A DNA stretch of 64,000 nt from Cavia porcellus (taxonomy: Eukaryota > Chordata > Mammalia > Rodentia > Caviidae). The notes beneath the pieces were generated by a model, which saw nothing but the letters and a program-made list of their open reading frames with translations, searched no databases and was not told where the DNA came from. A program made the position numbers and the translations under genes. The stretch's first letter is position 1; every line of letters starts with the position of its first letter. This document shows, in pieces, positions 11,777-23,831 of this stretch. The stretch spans positions 4,587,950 through 4,651,949 of the forward strand of contig NW_026947499.1 of NCBI RefSeq assembly GCF_034190915.1. Reading direction: 5' to 3'.

Positions 11777-12331
11777 CTTAAATCATGTAGTCCAATCAGT
11801 AGCATGCACACCTGCAAACAGTCTGTCTTGCATCCGGAGGGCAGCAATATGCCTCTGGCACTATGGCCAAAGTTAACCCTTATCCCTGCCAATCACAGAG
11901 ACAAATTCATAATCCTTTCCTTTTGACAGTCCACCCTGGAAGACGCTGAGGGGTCTGACCTTCATTTCCTTTATCAATGCTTCGCATATTGTTGGGTGCA
12001 TTCTCCGGTAAACAGAGAATAGAATAATGAAGAGACTCATGAGTGAATGGCTAATGAGCATAGCATGGGGCTGGATTCATTAATTATGCAGAAGAGCTGA
12101 CCCAGAGCAGAGCAGTCACAGCACACTGACATCAGTGCTGCCGTAATTCCCGGACCACAGGAACCACTTACTGTGCGGGTCAGGGGGATGAATCCCTGCA
12201 AAATGGCTGGTGAGGTCCCCTAGGGAAACGTTGAAGGTGCTGGCCTGCAGAGGTCCAGCCAACCAGAAGTCTGTCTCCTGGAGACAGATGAATAGAAAGA
12301 AAGCAGTCACCACTCACAACTACAGACTTTC

Positions 12332-12405
12332 ACTCCTTGAAAAATATTTACTGAATACCTTCAATGTGCCAAGAGCAAGACAGAAAGAACCCACCACAGC
12401 CACCA
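12332..12405 (-). mobile_element. L2 LINE 3'-end fragment (antisense)
   Basis: 'aaaaatatttactgaatacc' and 'ttcaatgtgccaagagcaag' match the reverse complement of the L2 3' end ('caaatatttattgagcacc' then 'tactatgtgccaggcac'). Short ancient relic. Confidence 0.5.
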
Positions 12406-13158
12406 TCATCACCATCAAAAGATCAGGCCAGGAAATATGAAAAAGTGTAGAATTTAAAGGTACAATATAAGGGGTAAATAGAGATAGTTGTGAAATTATT
12501 ATTATTGTTGTTGAATTATTATCTTGAGAATGTCAATCTATCCTATGGTTAGAGTAACACGTCTTTATCCCTCAGTGAATGGGGAGAAAACAATGAGACC
12601 TTGTAAACAATGTACCAATAAAGGGGAAAGTTGCTTAGAAACAGAGAGAAGGGACCCCAGAGAAACTCAGAGCCAGATTAAAATCCGACCTCTGCAGAGA
12701 CAGATTACTGGTGATTGGAGGTTTCATGGTCCTTTATGCTTTGCTGTCATTTCCCTGAGGAAATGGCCCTTTTTAGCTCTGACATCTCATCAAGTTCTGC
12801 AGCAGGCTGTTACCATTCTATCACACAGATGTGTGCAAATAGAGCACAGCCTTGTGGGACACTGTTCAGGGGACCATCCTCCCTCGTCCCTTAGCCACGA
12901 TGTGCCACACAGACAGATAGCAAACAGAGGAGACAGTGGAGCCGTCTCTTCTGACAAAGTCACCCCATCTACCTGCAGCAGCGAGCCTGGTTTTTCACAT
13001 AACTGTCTCTCAGCTGAGAATTCTGAATCTCCCCTAGAGACTCCCCTGGGACATGTCTATGTGGTAAAATCATAGAGCGGCTGCATGAATCTCTGAGGAA
13101 TTAGACTGTTCTGCTCCATTAGGTTTGCGACTGCCCAGGCAGTACATTGCACTAAATG
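12406..13158. other. Unassigned DNA with a 183-codon open frame
   Basis: An open frame runs 12524-13075 on the plus strand (183 codons). The predicted protein is basic at its N-terminal half, with a CKQC..C pair of cysteines near residue 28. It has no domain I recognise, no signal peptide, no strong Kozak context, and no polyadenylation signal close by. An open frame of this length is expected about once by chance in a window this size. I treat it as non-coding. Confidence 0.35.
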
Positions 13159-13159
13159 A

Positions 13160-13224
13160 CTCTCTCTGCCTCTATCTCTGTCTCTCTCTCTGTCTCTCTC
13201 TCTTTCTCTTTTCCTCTCTTCCCC
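13160..13224. repeat. (TC)n-type microsatellite
   Basis: Interrupted tctctg/tctctc tract of about 65 bp, all pyrimidine apart from scattered guanines and one adenine. Confidence 0.85.
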
Positions 13225-14475
13225 AGAGAGGAAAAAGCTTTTATAGTCATCAACAATAAATGAGCTTTTATTTTTTTTAAGGGAAAGGCATATTTCTAGA
13301 AAGATGGAAAAAGCTTGCAAATCAAGAAATTTTGTTCTTTGGTTTCTAAACACTTCTCACCCTTTTCCTGAACTTGGAAATTAACTGGCACCTCTACACC
13401 TAACACAGGAAATAAATACAGAGTAACTTCCCGAGGGTGTCGGTGTTCCAAGTGGGGTTCTTTAACTGTGAGATAACCTCTCATTTCTCATTAGAGATGT
13501 TTATGCTGGAGAGTAGGATTCTCTCAATCTTCAGACAACACTTCCAGGGCCTTTATGATCTCACTTGTGCCAGCACCTGAGATGACTCCTCGCTCCCATT
13601 CCTGGGCCTGGAGCCTCAAGATTCAAGGAGCTCAACAAGCATGTCATTGAGTGGAAATTTCTTATGACTATGGGGGGTTTACTTTGTAAAAGTATGCTGA
13701 GAATTCCAATCTAATATAGCAGATGGAAGCTATGATTTGAGCTCCTGTTTGCACCCATGAATACACTTATGTAACAGTAAAGCAATCAACAGACCATAGC
13801 TCTTCTCCATAGATTTGAGGGGACTCACTAGAGTTCTACTAGACAAATAACACACTTACAACATCTCTGGATGGCAGAGAGGAGAACAAGCCATGGGCTC
13901 TGCCCAGGCAGGCAGAATAAGTTTTGTGCAGAGCTAACATGGAATGAATATGGGTATTGGGAATTCACTATTGTTTGCACATGTTGCTATGCTAATTAAG
14001 AAAAAATCCGTGCAAGTCGTAATCACTAGTAGAGGCATTTGGAAGGTAGGAGAGCCTGGAAGTATCTGAATCTTTCAAAATGTGAAATGGGAAGAAACTG
14101 TTCAAATGGAAAAAGGATCTAGGATGGGAGGAAGGGGCAAAGAACAAAGAGAAAAGAAAAAAAATCAAATTAGTTACTCTACCAGTGTCTTTTCATTTAC
14201 TGAAAAGGAAGGTTTGTGCTAACATGGATCAGAGAATTTTTGTGTCCATATCTTGTACTCTGAGTTACTACTTTAAAGATAAAAATACACAATATATGAA
14301 TTACTGTTATTTTCCTATTATTTGTTATGAAATTTTGTTTTAATTTTTTCCTATAAAATAAAAAAAAAAAAACTAAAAGAATTTAGTCTACACCAATAGC
14401 TCAAATAAAATCAAGGCATTTAAAACTTTTTTTTTTAAAGAGCAGATTTAATGATAGCTTGTTTAAAGTAAATAT
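13225..14475. other. Unassigned, AT-rich non-coding DNA
   Basis: No gene. An A-run lies at 14360-14372. The part around 13960-14010 has closely spaced SOX-like (attgttt) and POU/homeobox-like (atgctaattaa) motifs and is listed separately as a weak regulatory candidate. Confidence 0.4.
13955..14050. promoter_or_regulatory. Candidate conserved enhancer segment (weak)
   Basis: Within 45 bp there are 'ctattgtttgcaca' (SOX/FOX-like), 'atgctaattaag' (POU plus homeodomain TAATTA-like) and 'tgcaagtcgtaatc'. The segment does not look like any repeat. Motif crowding without repeats is typical of conserved vertebrate enhancers, but such motifs are also common by chance in AT-rich DNA. Inference only. 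Confidence 0.15.
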
Positions 14476-14603
14476 GGGGCTGGGGATTTAGCTCAGCGGC
14501 ATAAGCGCCTGCCTTGCAAGCCGGCAGTCAAGCAGGCAGTCATGAGTTTGATCCCCGGCACTTATAAAAAAAAACAAAAAACAAAACAAAACAAAAAAAA
14601 AAC
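14476..14603 (+). mobile_element. ID SINE with A-rich tail
   Basis: Starts 'ggggctggggatttagctca', an ID element head with the tRNA A box. It continues 'gcggcataagcgcctgcc', has a B box at 'gagtttgatccccggca', and ends in a tail of A runs broken by single Cs to about 14602. It is the best-preserved SINE in the window. The part between the boxes holds an extra repeat of 'agc(c/a)ggcagtca', about 13 bp longer than the usual ID of this type. It is not a functional tRNA gene: the acceptor stem is not paired and the tail is retroposon-like. Confidence 0.85.
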
Positions 14604-14801
14604 AGTAAACTTATTGTAGTCTTTACCTTTAATTTTACCATAATGATTTTGCATATCAATATATTTGAAGTCTACTAATATTCATTTGAATTCCAGAAAT
14701 TTTATTTTAGGTCTTTGGTCTTTTGCTTTACATAGTAGAAGATACAATGGAGTAAGTATATTTCATAAAGAATATTATGCAGAATACATTTATTAAAAAT
14801 A
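14604..14801. other. AT-rich flank
   Basis: AT-rich sequence between the ID element and the duplicated segment that follows. Nothing recognised. Confidence 0.35.
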
Positions 14802-14989
14802 ACCAATTCCTCACAAATAATGTAAACATTGTATATTACAAATGTATAAAAAAACAGAGAGGATCAAGAGACAATAGAGCAACCAGGGATGAAAGGAAAA
14901 GGAAATTTAAAATGGAATTATGGTGTATTACTACATGTACCAATCTCCCACAAGGAATGTAAACATTGTGTGCTACAAGCCTGTACTAA
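14802..14989. repeat. Two diverged direct repeats, about 48 bp, period near 137 bp
   Basis: Copy 1 (14802-14849) and copy 2 (14939-14989) share 'accaat', 'cacaa', the exact block 'aatgtaaacattgt' and 'tacaa'. The rest is about three-quarters alike. The central block is itself a near palindrome (atgtaaacat). The pattern recalls the tail region of rodent L1 elements, but I could not place it in a known consensus. Confidence 0.5.
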
Positions 14990-16169
14990 TAAGAAATTAC
15001 ATATATAAAATAGACTGTTTTCTTTATGCATTCATACAACTATGTCCTGGTAGAGAAAATATTCTCAATTGCACAAAATTGGGGTTTTCTAGTATTAGTA
15101 AATGATTTAAGTTGTTATGATTTGAGGAAGTTTGCTCTCATGTTTTTAGGTTTGTTCAGCTTCTTTTAGAATGTGCACTATTTTAACTAAAATGCTTATT
15201 ATATCATTTAAGTGTGTAATCTTCCTTCTATCCAAAGTTAGAAGTCAGGGGAGGTGACCAGGGCCAATGTAGCTCTTACTGTCTCACACATGATGCATGG
15301 AACCACATGCTGTGTGGGTCTGTCAAAAAGAAACTAACTTTTGTCCATGGGGTTGGGTAAAAATTGTGAATCCTAAGGGTTTTCAGAGAAAAACTCAAAA
15401 GTAAGGATGTAACTATGCAAGCAACTTGAGAGAAAATTTATGATATAGATCTAAAACGTCCCTGATAGTCTCATGTGTACAGAAACAAGGCTCCTTGAAG
15501 GAGATTGGATGGTGGGGGGCCATATTCATTGTGGATCACGCAGTGGACAGGTTCACCACAGTGACTGTGGTGTTCAGAGGTCGGCCTCATTGGAGGTTAG
15601 TTACTAAGAGTAAGATTTGGAAGATCCTGTTCTTTTCCCTGGTTATTCCCTTCCCTCTGCTTCCTGACTTGAAGATTCACTCCATCATGCCCTTCCCCCA
15701 TGGCATTTCTACCTTAGAGCCAGCCAACCATGTGCTGAAATCACTGAAAATTGTTATCCACGATAAATTTATCTTGCTTTAAATTGCAAGTGTCAGATAC
15801 TTTCTTCTGATGACAGGCAAGTCGAGTAATATAGAGGGATAAGCCTGACGTTCCTGTGAATGATATTAAGGAGCCACACTGAAAGCACATAAGAATTGTT
15901 CTGTACCATGTATCTGCCCATAATGTATCTAGTAAGAACTAAAATACATAGATATCAAAAATAAAATGAACAAAATTACAACTAAAACCATCTTTTGACA
16001 TTTCACAGAATAAGGACTAGTCAGAGGATGTTCCCCAGCTCTGGAATACTCTACACAAGGAGCTGTGTTACAGGCCTTCTTTCCATGGTTCCCAGGCAGG
16101 GCTGGTGCATGGCCAGAGGTCACAGCTGTGCCTTGGCTTACAGCTCATTAAGATTGGAAAGAGCTCTGC
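14990..16169. other. Unassigned non-coding DNA
   Basis: Includes a plus-strand frame at 15495-15782 (95 codons) with no recognised domain. No repeat identified with confidence. Confidence 0.35.
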
Positions 16170-16170
16170 C

Positions 16171-16898
16171 ATTAACGTACCCCCAAAATCCATGTGCTTA
16201 ACACCTGGATTAATGGACTAAAACACTGACAGATTTACAATTGAATGGACCATTGGGAGACAGTGGAAGCTGTGGAGGGTGGAACCTCACTAAAGAGCTG
16301 CCTCTGATGCCACCCTGTGAAGCTGCACCATGTTAGATGTAAGTTTCTGTTTCCTTAAGATTCTGAGAAATGTTGAAATGCCTAGTTATTTGAAATTACC
16401 TCCTGATTTTCATCTGATTCCACCTGGGTTGTATAAAACCTGTTCATTGCATGTCTGGAAAGTACCTGCTGTTTTTAGAAACAGGACAAACTGAATCTAC
16501 ACTGCTGTTTTCCTCCTCTGGGGATTTTAACTCTCCATTCTGTGGGATTTTGTCCACAGTGAAGCTTGCTTGCACCTGCACTCGGGCTCCATGACTGTTT
16601 CTCGCCATTCTGCCAGGTCAGAAGGAGAATGTCATGGGAGGTGAGCAGGGAAAGAGTGGCCTCGTGCCCCAGCTCTCCCTCTCCCTGTCTCTCCTTCTTA
16701 CTGGCCACCATGTGTTGGACGACTTCCCTCTGCCTTCCTCTGCCGCCATGTTGTGCAGCCCACTACGGTCCCCAGAAGCAACAGAAACAAGTGACCTTGG
16801 ACGGAAGACACTGAAGCCATGAGGCAAAATGAACCTTTCCTACTTCAAGCTGACCTGTGAGGTATTTTGTCACAGCAAGGGAAGCTGACTGACACAAT
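16171..16898 (+). mobile_element. MaLR-type LTR split by unrelated sequence
   Basis: The 5' part (16171 to about 16340) reads 'gtacccccaaaatccatgtg', 'ttaacacctggattaatgg' and 'accattgggagacagtgg', typical of the start of rodent MaLR LTRs. The 3' part (about 16600-16898) has 'gccgccatgttgtgcagcc', 'actgaagccatgaggcaaaa', 'tgaacctttcc' and 'ggtattttgtcacagcaagg'. Between them, roughly 16340-16560, is about 220 bp that does not fit the LTR. It may be a later insertion or a badly decayed stretch. No internal retroviral coding sequence. Confidence 0.65.
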
Positions 16899-17027
16899 GA
16901 CATTGCTATTGATAGATAGTTTGAAATTTACCCCCTGTCCAAAATCACACAGAGTTAGTGATGCAAGGAATTTCTTGCACTTGACTAAGTTCTTGTTGTA
17001 TCACCTGAAAAGTCAGCTACATCTAAA

Positions 17028-17127
17028 CATTCATACTTAATCCTCGAAATACACCAAGGAGTTACAGTAGCCTGAATTATTCTGCCTCACTTGAACCCAG
17101 GACTCTAAATCTCAGCAGTTTTCCTGC
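17028..17127 (-). mobile_element. MIR SINE fragment (antisense)
   Basis: 'acttaatcctcgaaatacacc', 'aggagttacagtagcctgaatt' and 'cttgaacccaggactctaaa' follow the reverse-complement MIR order: 'ttaatcctcacaacaaccc', 'gaggtaggtactatt', then 'gaacccaggcagtctgactc'. Ancient, partial copy. Confidence 0.55.
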
Positions 17128-17463
17128 AGGCCTAGAGCTAATAAAAATTTTTAAAAAGGTCTAGAATGGTCTTTACAGATGTACTACTGCTGGTCCCTGC
17201 TTCTGTAAAAAGCCAGATTGTAAATATTTCAGCCTTGTCGCCCTACAGATTCTGCCCCAAGAGCTCCATTTGTTGTTAAGGAACAAAAGCAGCAAATGCA
17301 GTACAGAAATAAATGATGTATTGGACTGGCCATGCTCTCATGAACTTCAATAAAATAAATGGAGGTGCCCCGTGGCTGATTTTTAAAACACAGCATGAAA
17401 ATTAATAGCTTTGATACAAAGTTTAAAAAGTGTGGAGTCACATTCTTGCCATAGAAATACCTG

Positions 17464-17586
17464 AAATCTGTCACTGACAAACACCATCCACCGGGCCAGG
17501 GATTTAACTCAGTGGCATAAGCACCTGCCTGATAAGTGCAAGATGGTGACTTCAATCCCGAGTGTGAAAAACAAAAAATCTGTCAC
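17464..17586 (+). mobile_element. ID SINE with 11-bp target-site duplication
   Basis: The ID unit runs from about 17493 ('gggccagggatttaactcag') to about 17575, ending in a short A-rich tail. The direct repeat 'aaatctgtcac' occurs at 17464-17474 and again at 17576-17586, straight after the tail. That is the expected footprint of L1-driven retroposition. The left repeat is separated from the ID head by 18 bp, so the inserted copy probably carried extra 5' sequence. The B box is diverged ('gacttcaatcccg'). Confidence 0.75.
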
Positions 17587-20500
17587 AGCCAGAAATATAC
17601 ACATAGCAGCTTTATGAGAATATGGACAGTGATGTAACTGATGCCAGTTCATGCTCTGGAAGCTGACTTTCATATGCTTCTTTTTTCAAACATGCTAAGT
17701 AATGACAGAGCATATAAGCACCATCACGAGAACGGGCATACTAGGGTTAGCACACACAATCACCAGGGTGCATGTATTCAGCAATGCTTAACCTTGGATC
17801 ACTAATCAGCCTTCACCATAAGCCATGAGTCACATTAAAACCTTCCCAACCCTTGCTTCAAAAGGCCACCAGCTGGCAAAGTTTACACCGTGTCCCATGA
17901 AGCTTAATGACTGCATTTCATCCTGGCGACAAAAACTAAATATGGTGAAATGATCTTCGGTAAAAGAAAACTCAGTATCTGCTATAATTCCTGTGTTATA
18001 AAACAGAATGCAGTAGTTTGAATGATAATATAAAGCTACTTTACAAAGATTGGAAAATTCCTCAAAATGTGTTACATGCAAAAGTAACTCCTATAGAGTA
18101 GAATCTTTTATTTTAATAGTTGTTCATATAGCCAAAATATACCCTAAAGATGCTTTCAGCTACTCATAGTCCTATGTAAATACACAGAAATAATTCGAGT
18201 AGAAAAACACACCGATGTTACAGTCATGCCCATTTTGCATGGAAGGTTCATTTTAGAACAATTACACAGGAATGTTGGCAGTTATCCTTATGGATTTCCT
18301 TTTTAGTAAAAAGAAATGTATGATTTGTATGTCTTGTCATTAAATTTTAAGTAAAACGTAAACATCAATAAAAAGCATGGGAAACAAACCCTGCGAGCTG
18401 TGGGCAGCAGGGAGCAGGGTTCCCCATCTCAGCCCTAGAACCTGAGGATCTGCTGCCTAACACACAAAGGAGCCCTGCAGGTACAACTAAGTCACAGGGC
18501 CTGGGATGGGAGATTATCCTGGATTATCTAATTATATCCAGTAGAACCACGTGGATCTTTACAAACAGGGAATGTTCTTCAGATACAGAGATGACGTTGA
18601 TGTGAGGAAAGCCAGAGAGCTACTGGCTTTGAAGACACAAAACAGAAAAAAATCATAGGCTTAGACAGATGCCAGGAACTAGAAGAGGAAACACATTCTC
18701 TGCTCCAGCATCCACCAGAGGAGGCACAGCTCTGCCTGCGCCTGAATATTAATCAAGTGAAACTCGTACTGGCCCTCTGTCCTTCCAAATCTAAAGAAAA
18801 GAAATCCATGTTTCTCTTCGAGCCTCAATTTGCAATATTTTTTCACAGGAAGAGTAGAGAACTGCTACTCATCACTTTAAATTTCAAGAACTGCCCATTG
18901 GTCAATCCAGATTATGCAAAACTGCAGCAGATTTCAGTGTCTAGTGCAATTTATTCTCCCTCACCTTCCACAGGAAAATGATCCCAGAGCAGGCTCCGGG
19001 GACCCAGGCTGAAAAAACAGAGAGGGTCAAAACCTAGAGGTTAGAAGTGGAGATCAGGCCCTTGGGGTCAGGAAATGGGGTTTCCACAAGACTGAAGGCA
19101 CTAGTTCTTTTCCTGGGTCTCTGTAAACAGCTTGGGAATAAACAGGACCTTCCTGAAATCATAGGTGTCCAATCCCCATATCCTATCAATCAGTCTGTCC
19201 AGCCCAGAAGCCCAATTCTAAATCAGGTTAACAGTCCTGGAAGAAACATCCTAACATGAATACAGCCAAACCCATCCCACTGGCAGGAAATACCCCCAGC
19301 GAAGAGCCACAGATCAGAGAAGAAAGGAAACTGCAACTTTCAGCACTTGTACCCAAGCCTGAAGCTGGACTCAGGGTGTTTGGTCCACTGAGCTCTCCTT
19401 GTGTGAGCCACTTCAGGTGAGGATGACTGGTCTCTATTTCCCATCTCTGCCATGGTTTAAAGACCCAAATCCATCTCAGCCCTGGGATGTCTCCCTGCTC
19501 CTTGTCTAGCTACTGATTCCATCCCATGCATCTTCTTTATGTTTAAACCTACTGGGCTCTAAGCTCAAAAGTGCTGTCTGACTTCTGATTGCATCTGGAT
19601 TAATTCTGTAGGGGAAGGCAGGCATTCTACTGCCCCACTGCAACTAGAAGTCCTGTACAGGCACCCAGGAATCTCTCTGGGCCATCAACGTGTCCACAGC
19701 AGCTCCTAGAGACAACATGACATCCTCCTCTGAAACAGGGCAGGAGTGCCTATGAAAGTTCGCATCAGCATGCTCATGGAATTTTGGGAAGCAGCTGAAA
19801 TATCTCCCAGCTCTGGGAATAATGAAGTTAATACAGATCTTGGTCCCAGCTCATCATTGCAGGCAATTTCCATCCTGAGCCAAGAGGACAGCAAGAGCAC
19901 AGGCTCCTGCCCACTAGGCTCAGATTAATCTGTCTGCAGCTCAGTCCTAAATAAGAAATATTTCTAAGATCATGGAGTGAAACTGGCATGGGAGATTCCA
20001 AACAATAATGGCAATGGGGCCCACGGAGCTGATTCTCCCCACACCAGGACTACACATGCAGCAGTGGGGGAATTTGCGAGGCCAGTGCATGAGGCAGCAT
20101 GTGGGTCCCCATGGGGTGACATAAGTCAGGAGCTCTGATGTAGCAGACTCATCCATATCCCTGCCAGATTCTGCTCCAAGACGGTGGGAGGAAATTCCCA
20201 CCTAGAAAACACAGAAGTGGGAACAGGAGAGGCTGCAACCAGGGACAGTGCTGACTACATTGGACAGATGGCCAGTTTGATCAGCACCCCAACCTCACTC
20301 TGCAAACTACTCTCATGCTCTGTGTGGAACCCCATGTCTGGCTGGCTACTCACGATCCTGAGGATTTCATCAGTTTCACCTCTTCTGTCCTACCCTTCTC
20401 ACCTATATGCTGTGACCTGAGTGGTCAGCAGGGTCCTGAGAAGGTCCAACAGGAGGTTCAGAGGAGACAAGACATGTAAAAGGAAAGCTGGGACCAGGTG

Positions 20501-20688
20501 GGCCCTGGCCTCTCTGATGGAGAAGCAGCGACAGCCCAGCACAGTCTGCATCTTTACACCTAGTTATAAGAGGGGGGTGTGACACAGAGCTGCAAGGGTG
20601 AGACCTCATCTCAGTGTTGTGATGAGAACACTGAAGTGGAATAGTCTCAGAGCTCTGTACTACAATTAACCGGGAACAGCTCCAGGAC
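17587..20688. other. Unassigned non-coding DNA
   Basis: About 3.1 kb of unique-looking sequence. Open frames are all under 85 codons and none has recognisable features. The AT-rich portion is 18100-18370. The part 18720-19000 has mild coding-like composition, but no gene was recognised. Confidence 0.4.
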
Positions 20689-20689
20689 T

Positions 20690-20828
20690 GGACACCTGCT
20701 GGACGGGCCTTGCTCTAGACCCAACAATGTGATCACATGGCTCGCTTCTGGCAACCTGAATATGTCAGTCTCCCTGAGTGCTGGTGTTACACATGTGTGC
20801 CACCATACTAAGCTGAATCTTGTTCTTT
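20690..20828 (-). mobile_element. B1 (7SL-derived) SINE fragment (antisense)
   Basis: 'gtcagtctccctgagtgctgg' followed by 'tgttacacatgtgtgccacca' and 'tactaagctgaatctt' is the reverse complement of the B1 5' half ('aagctgggtgtggtggcaca' then 'cctgtaatcccagcactc'). Upstream, 'gatcacatggctcgc' fits the next B1 block. Old copy with about 25 percent divergence by eye. Confidence 0.55.
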
Positions 20829-23781
20829 GAATTGAGTTGAGAGATGACATTGATACATGATCATTCGTTAAACCAAGACTGTGCTGTAGTGGGAAGTTAA
20901 GGATCTGCCTATTTTTATCCACAGATTTGCAAACACTTACCCCCAGCTGAGTGAATCAGAGTAGCAGAGAATCTAAATAAACTTACTCCTGGGACCACAC
21001 CCTCTATTCACTCTTCTCCACACAGAGTCTCTCCTTACCTCTTCCCAAGTCTAGTGGCTCCAGGCTTTCCTGGGTGTTTTGCTTCATCACTCCGTCTCTG
21101 CCTCCGTGATCACGTAGGTTCATTCCCCTGTATGTCTGTGCATTCTCCCCTCTTCTTATTAGAACATCAATCATTGTATTGAATGAGAGGCTAAAGCCTG
21201 GATGATTCCACTTCAGGACTGAGAACTAACTGCATATACAAAGTCCCTGTTTCCAAATTAACACATAGTAGAAATTGCAGCTCATGGAAATTTGGGGATA
21301 GGACTAGATAGCTGTTAACAGTCTAAGAAGGGGTAGTGAATATACTGGACCATTCCCTTAGATTAACTCAGTTTTGGATCCCAATTTTTCGTTCTAGATT
21401 TGTGTAGCAAACCATGATGGGAGAGCTCTAAACACTGTGGGCAAGATGAATGGAAGAGACAGAAGATCCTCCAGTGGAACTACTAAGTTCACCAACATCT
21501 TACAGAAGGAGCCAGTTGGTCTGAGGAACGGTGCCATGTTTCAAGAATTCTCTTATGCTTACAATTCAGGGGTAGCATGTGGAGGACCCAGGATGTAGTT
21601 TTTCTACAGCTAAGATGCATTACAAAAAAGTGATGCATAGCCGTATCATGAGAGAAAAGACACAGCGAGCATCTGTGAGGACTGTGTAGCCTTCCTGTGA
21701 TCACTCCCTCCTGTAAGGAACACTCAGGACATAGCATTCTCCAGCCACAAGATCATAGCAAGATGTGTGTGATGCTTCTGCCCAGGGAAGCCCACCAGAG
21801 ACTCAACAGCCACAGACAACCCTAGGTGCTGCTAACGTGGTGTCCTCTGCCTCATACCCAGGAAAACCCCAGACTCCAAGAAGGAAAGCTGGTGCCCTAA
21901 ATAAACAACATTTGTACAAGTCAGGTGCAAGTGCCACTCTCAGCATTTAAGGGTCCCTCTTAAAATCCAAGTCCCCAGGTGCCAAAGATGGCACTGCAAA
22001 CAAGACTCAGAGCCACAGCCTCAGCCCTGTGACCTGACCTTGGTTCATCACATGAACACATAAATGTGAAAGGGACAGCTTAAACAAAATATTTAACAGA
22101 ATGAAAAGCATTCCCACATTGCTTCACCCCAACAAAAATTATTATACAGAGCAAAGTCACTAAAGCTTAAGTTTGGGGTGTCCTTTGAATGTCCTCTGGG
22201 ATGAGTTATTTACTCAGGAGATTTGGGAAGTCTTTCTATTAAAGAAGATATTTAATCAGCTCATGGCTGAAGCTGGCTCACTGGGCATGCTCCTCTCTCA
22301 TATTCAGCTACAGGCATGCTAACATCAAAGGACCACATGCATGAAATCCCTCATACTTAAGGTTTGTCACCACCTTTGTAGTCCTCCAGCATATCATAGA
22401 TTATGGCTGTACTACTTCTAATTATCTAGGTGTCGTGAGCAATGATTCACCCTCAAGGAGGCTGGAATTTGGGATGACAATGATGACCTCACCTAGTTGT
22501 TGGGGACACAATAAGTTACAGGGTGGGAAAGGAAACCGTGAACTACAGTATACACAGCAGGTGTGATTATAAACTTCACTTTCCTTTCATCAGCCTGGAA
22601 CAGGATTAACTAGAATGTGCAGAGTTCCTCTCCCTTGCCACTCTCACTGTTTGAGGAGGCTGTGCATGGGCTGGAGGAAGGGCTGGGTTGGAAAGAACAC
22701 ACACAACCCTGAACTGTACAGAGACACTCTCAAACTTTGCAGTGGCAAAATTCCTATCATCTTACCCTTAGCATGACTGGGAGCTGGTGGCTGGGCTCTA
22801 CCTTGACAACATATCATAATGAAGAAAGAGGAAATTTTTAAAGCTCTCTCCAGCTCCAGGGATATGAAAAATCCTGAGAAGAAATGGAGCATGATGTTTT
22901 GATATTGGCCATTTAGTCCTGCTAAATCACACTGGGCTTTTCCTTCTCCTCTCTGACTTTTAAGCTAAGCCAACTGTGGGAACTCTGCCAAGACACAGCA
23001 CAGAAGGAAAACCAAATTAACTCAGGATTACTTTTAGGTACTTTTAAAGTTGTATTCTAGAAGCTAGAGAAAAGATACCCTATAAATGTGGGCAACTGGC
23101 TTACTTAAAGTCCATTTTCATGTAATTGAGTCTATAAATATTAAAGTTTGTCTGTTCCTGATCTACTTTTGAAGTCTTCCAGATTTTAGAAAGTGCTTTA
23201 TGATGCTCACACCTTAGAAATTACCAATGGCTTTTGATGACTCCAAAATATTATTTCTGCAATTAAACATTATTCTTTGAAATAAGGAAGTTGCAGCAAA
23301 AACAAACAAAAAGCAGTCCCAGATCCTCCCCTTGGATTGAATGTCATATTCTTTTGTGAGGTTTAGATTGAGGAGCAGAGACCTCCGAAAACACCCAGGC
23401 TTTCTTTCCAGTTTATGTGGCAGAAGGTAGATCTATATCACCAAGTGCTGCACAGCGCCCTGAGCCGATGGCTGCTTTAAGAATAGTTGTTGCTAAAAAG
23501 AGCGATCACCCCAGCCAAATGAGAAGAGGTGTTACAGTGAAGAGGCAAAGAAAGACAACTTGGATTACATGTGAGACAGCAAGACAGGCAAGAAAGCACC
23601 AAGGCTTAATGGCAGATACAGTTGCTCTGGGCCCATCTCTCAACCATGAGCATGAGCATGCCCTGACCCTAAGTCTAACACCAGTGACAGTGACAACCAG
23701 CTCTACCCAAGCCTGTAAGTCATTAACCTTGTACCCAGTCATTCCAGAGCTCATGGATTCTCAGAAATGCCACCACCTACA

Positions 23782-23782
<1 letters not shown>
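20829..23782. other. Unassigned non-coding DNA
   Basis: About 3 kb with no named repeat. A plus-strand frame at 23417-23851 (144 codons) ends by running through the AG microsatellite, so its length is inflated by low-complexity sequence. Its first 120 residues resemble nothing I know. Confidence 0.4.

Positions 23783-23827
<45 letters not shown>
23783..23827. repeat. (AG)n microsatellite
   Basis: About 22 uninterrupted AG units. Pure and long enough to be length-polymorphic in a population. Confidence 0.95.

Positions 23828-23831
<4 letters not shown>

Noticed and set aside
14476..14560. tRNA-like sequence with A and B boxes
   Set aside because: It is an ID retroposon derived from tRNA-Ala; the stems do not pair as in a functional tRNA, and it has an A-rich tail.
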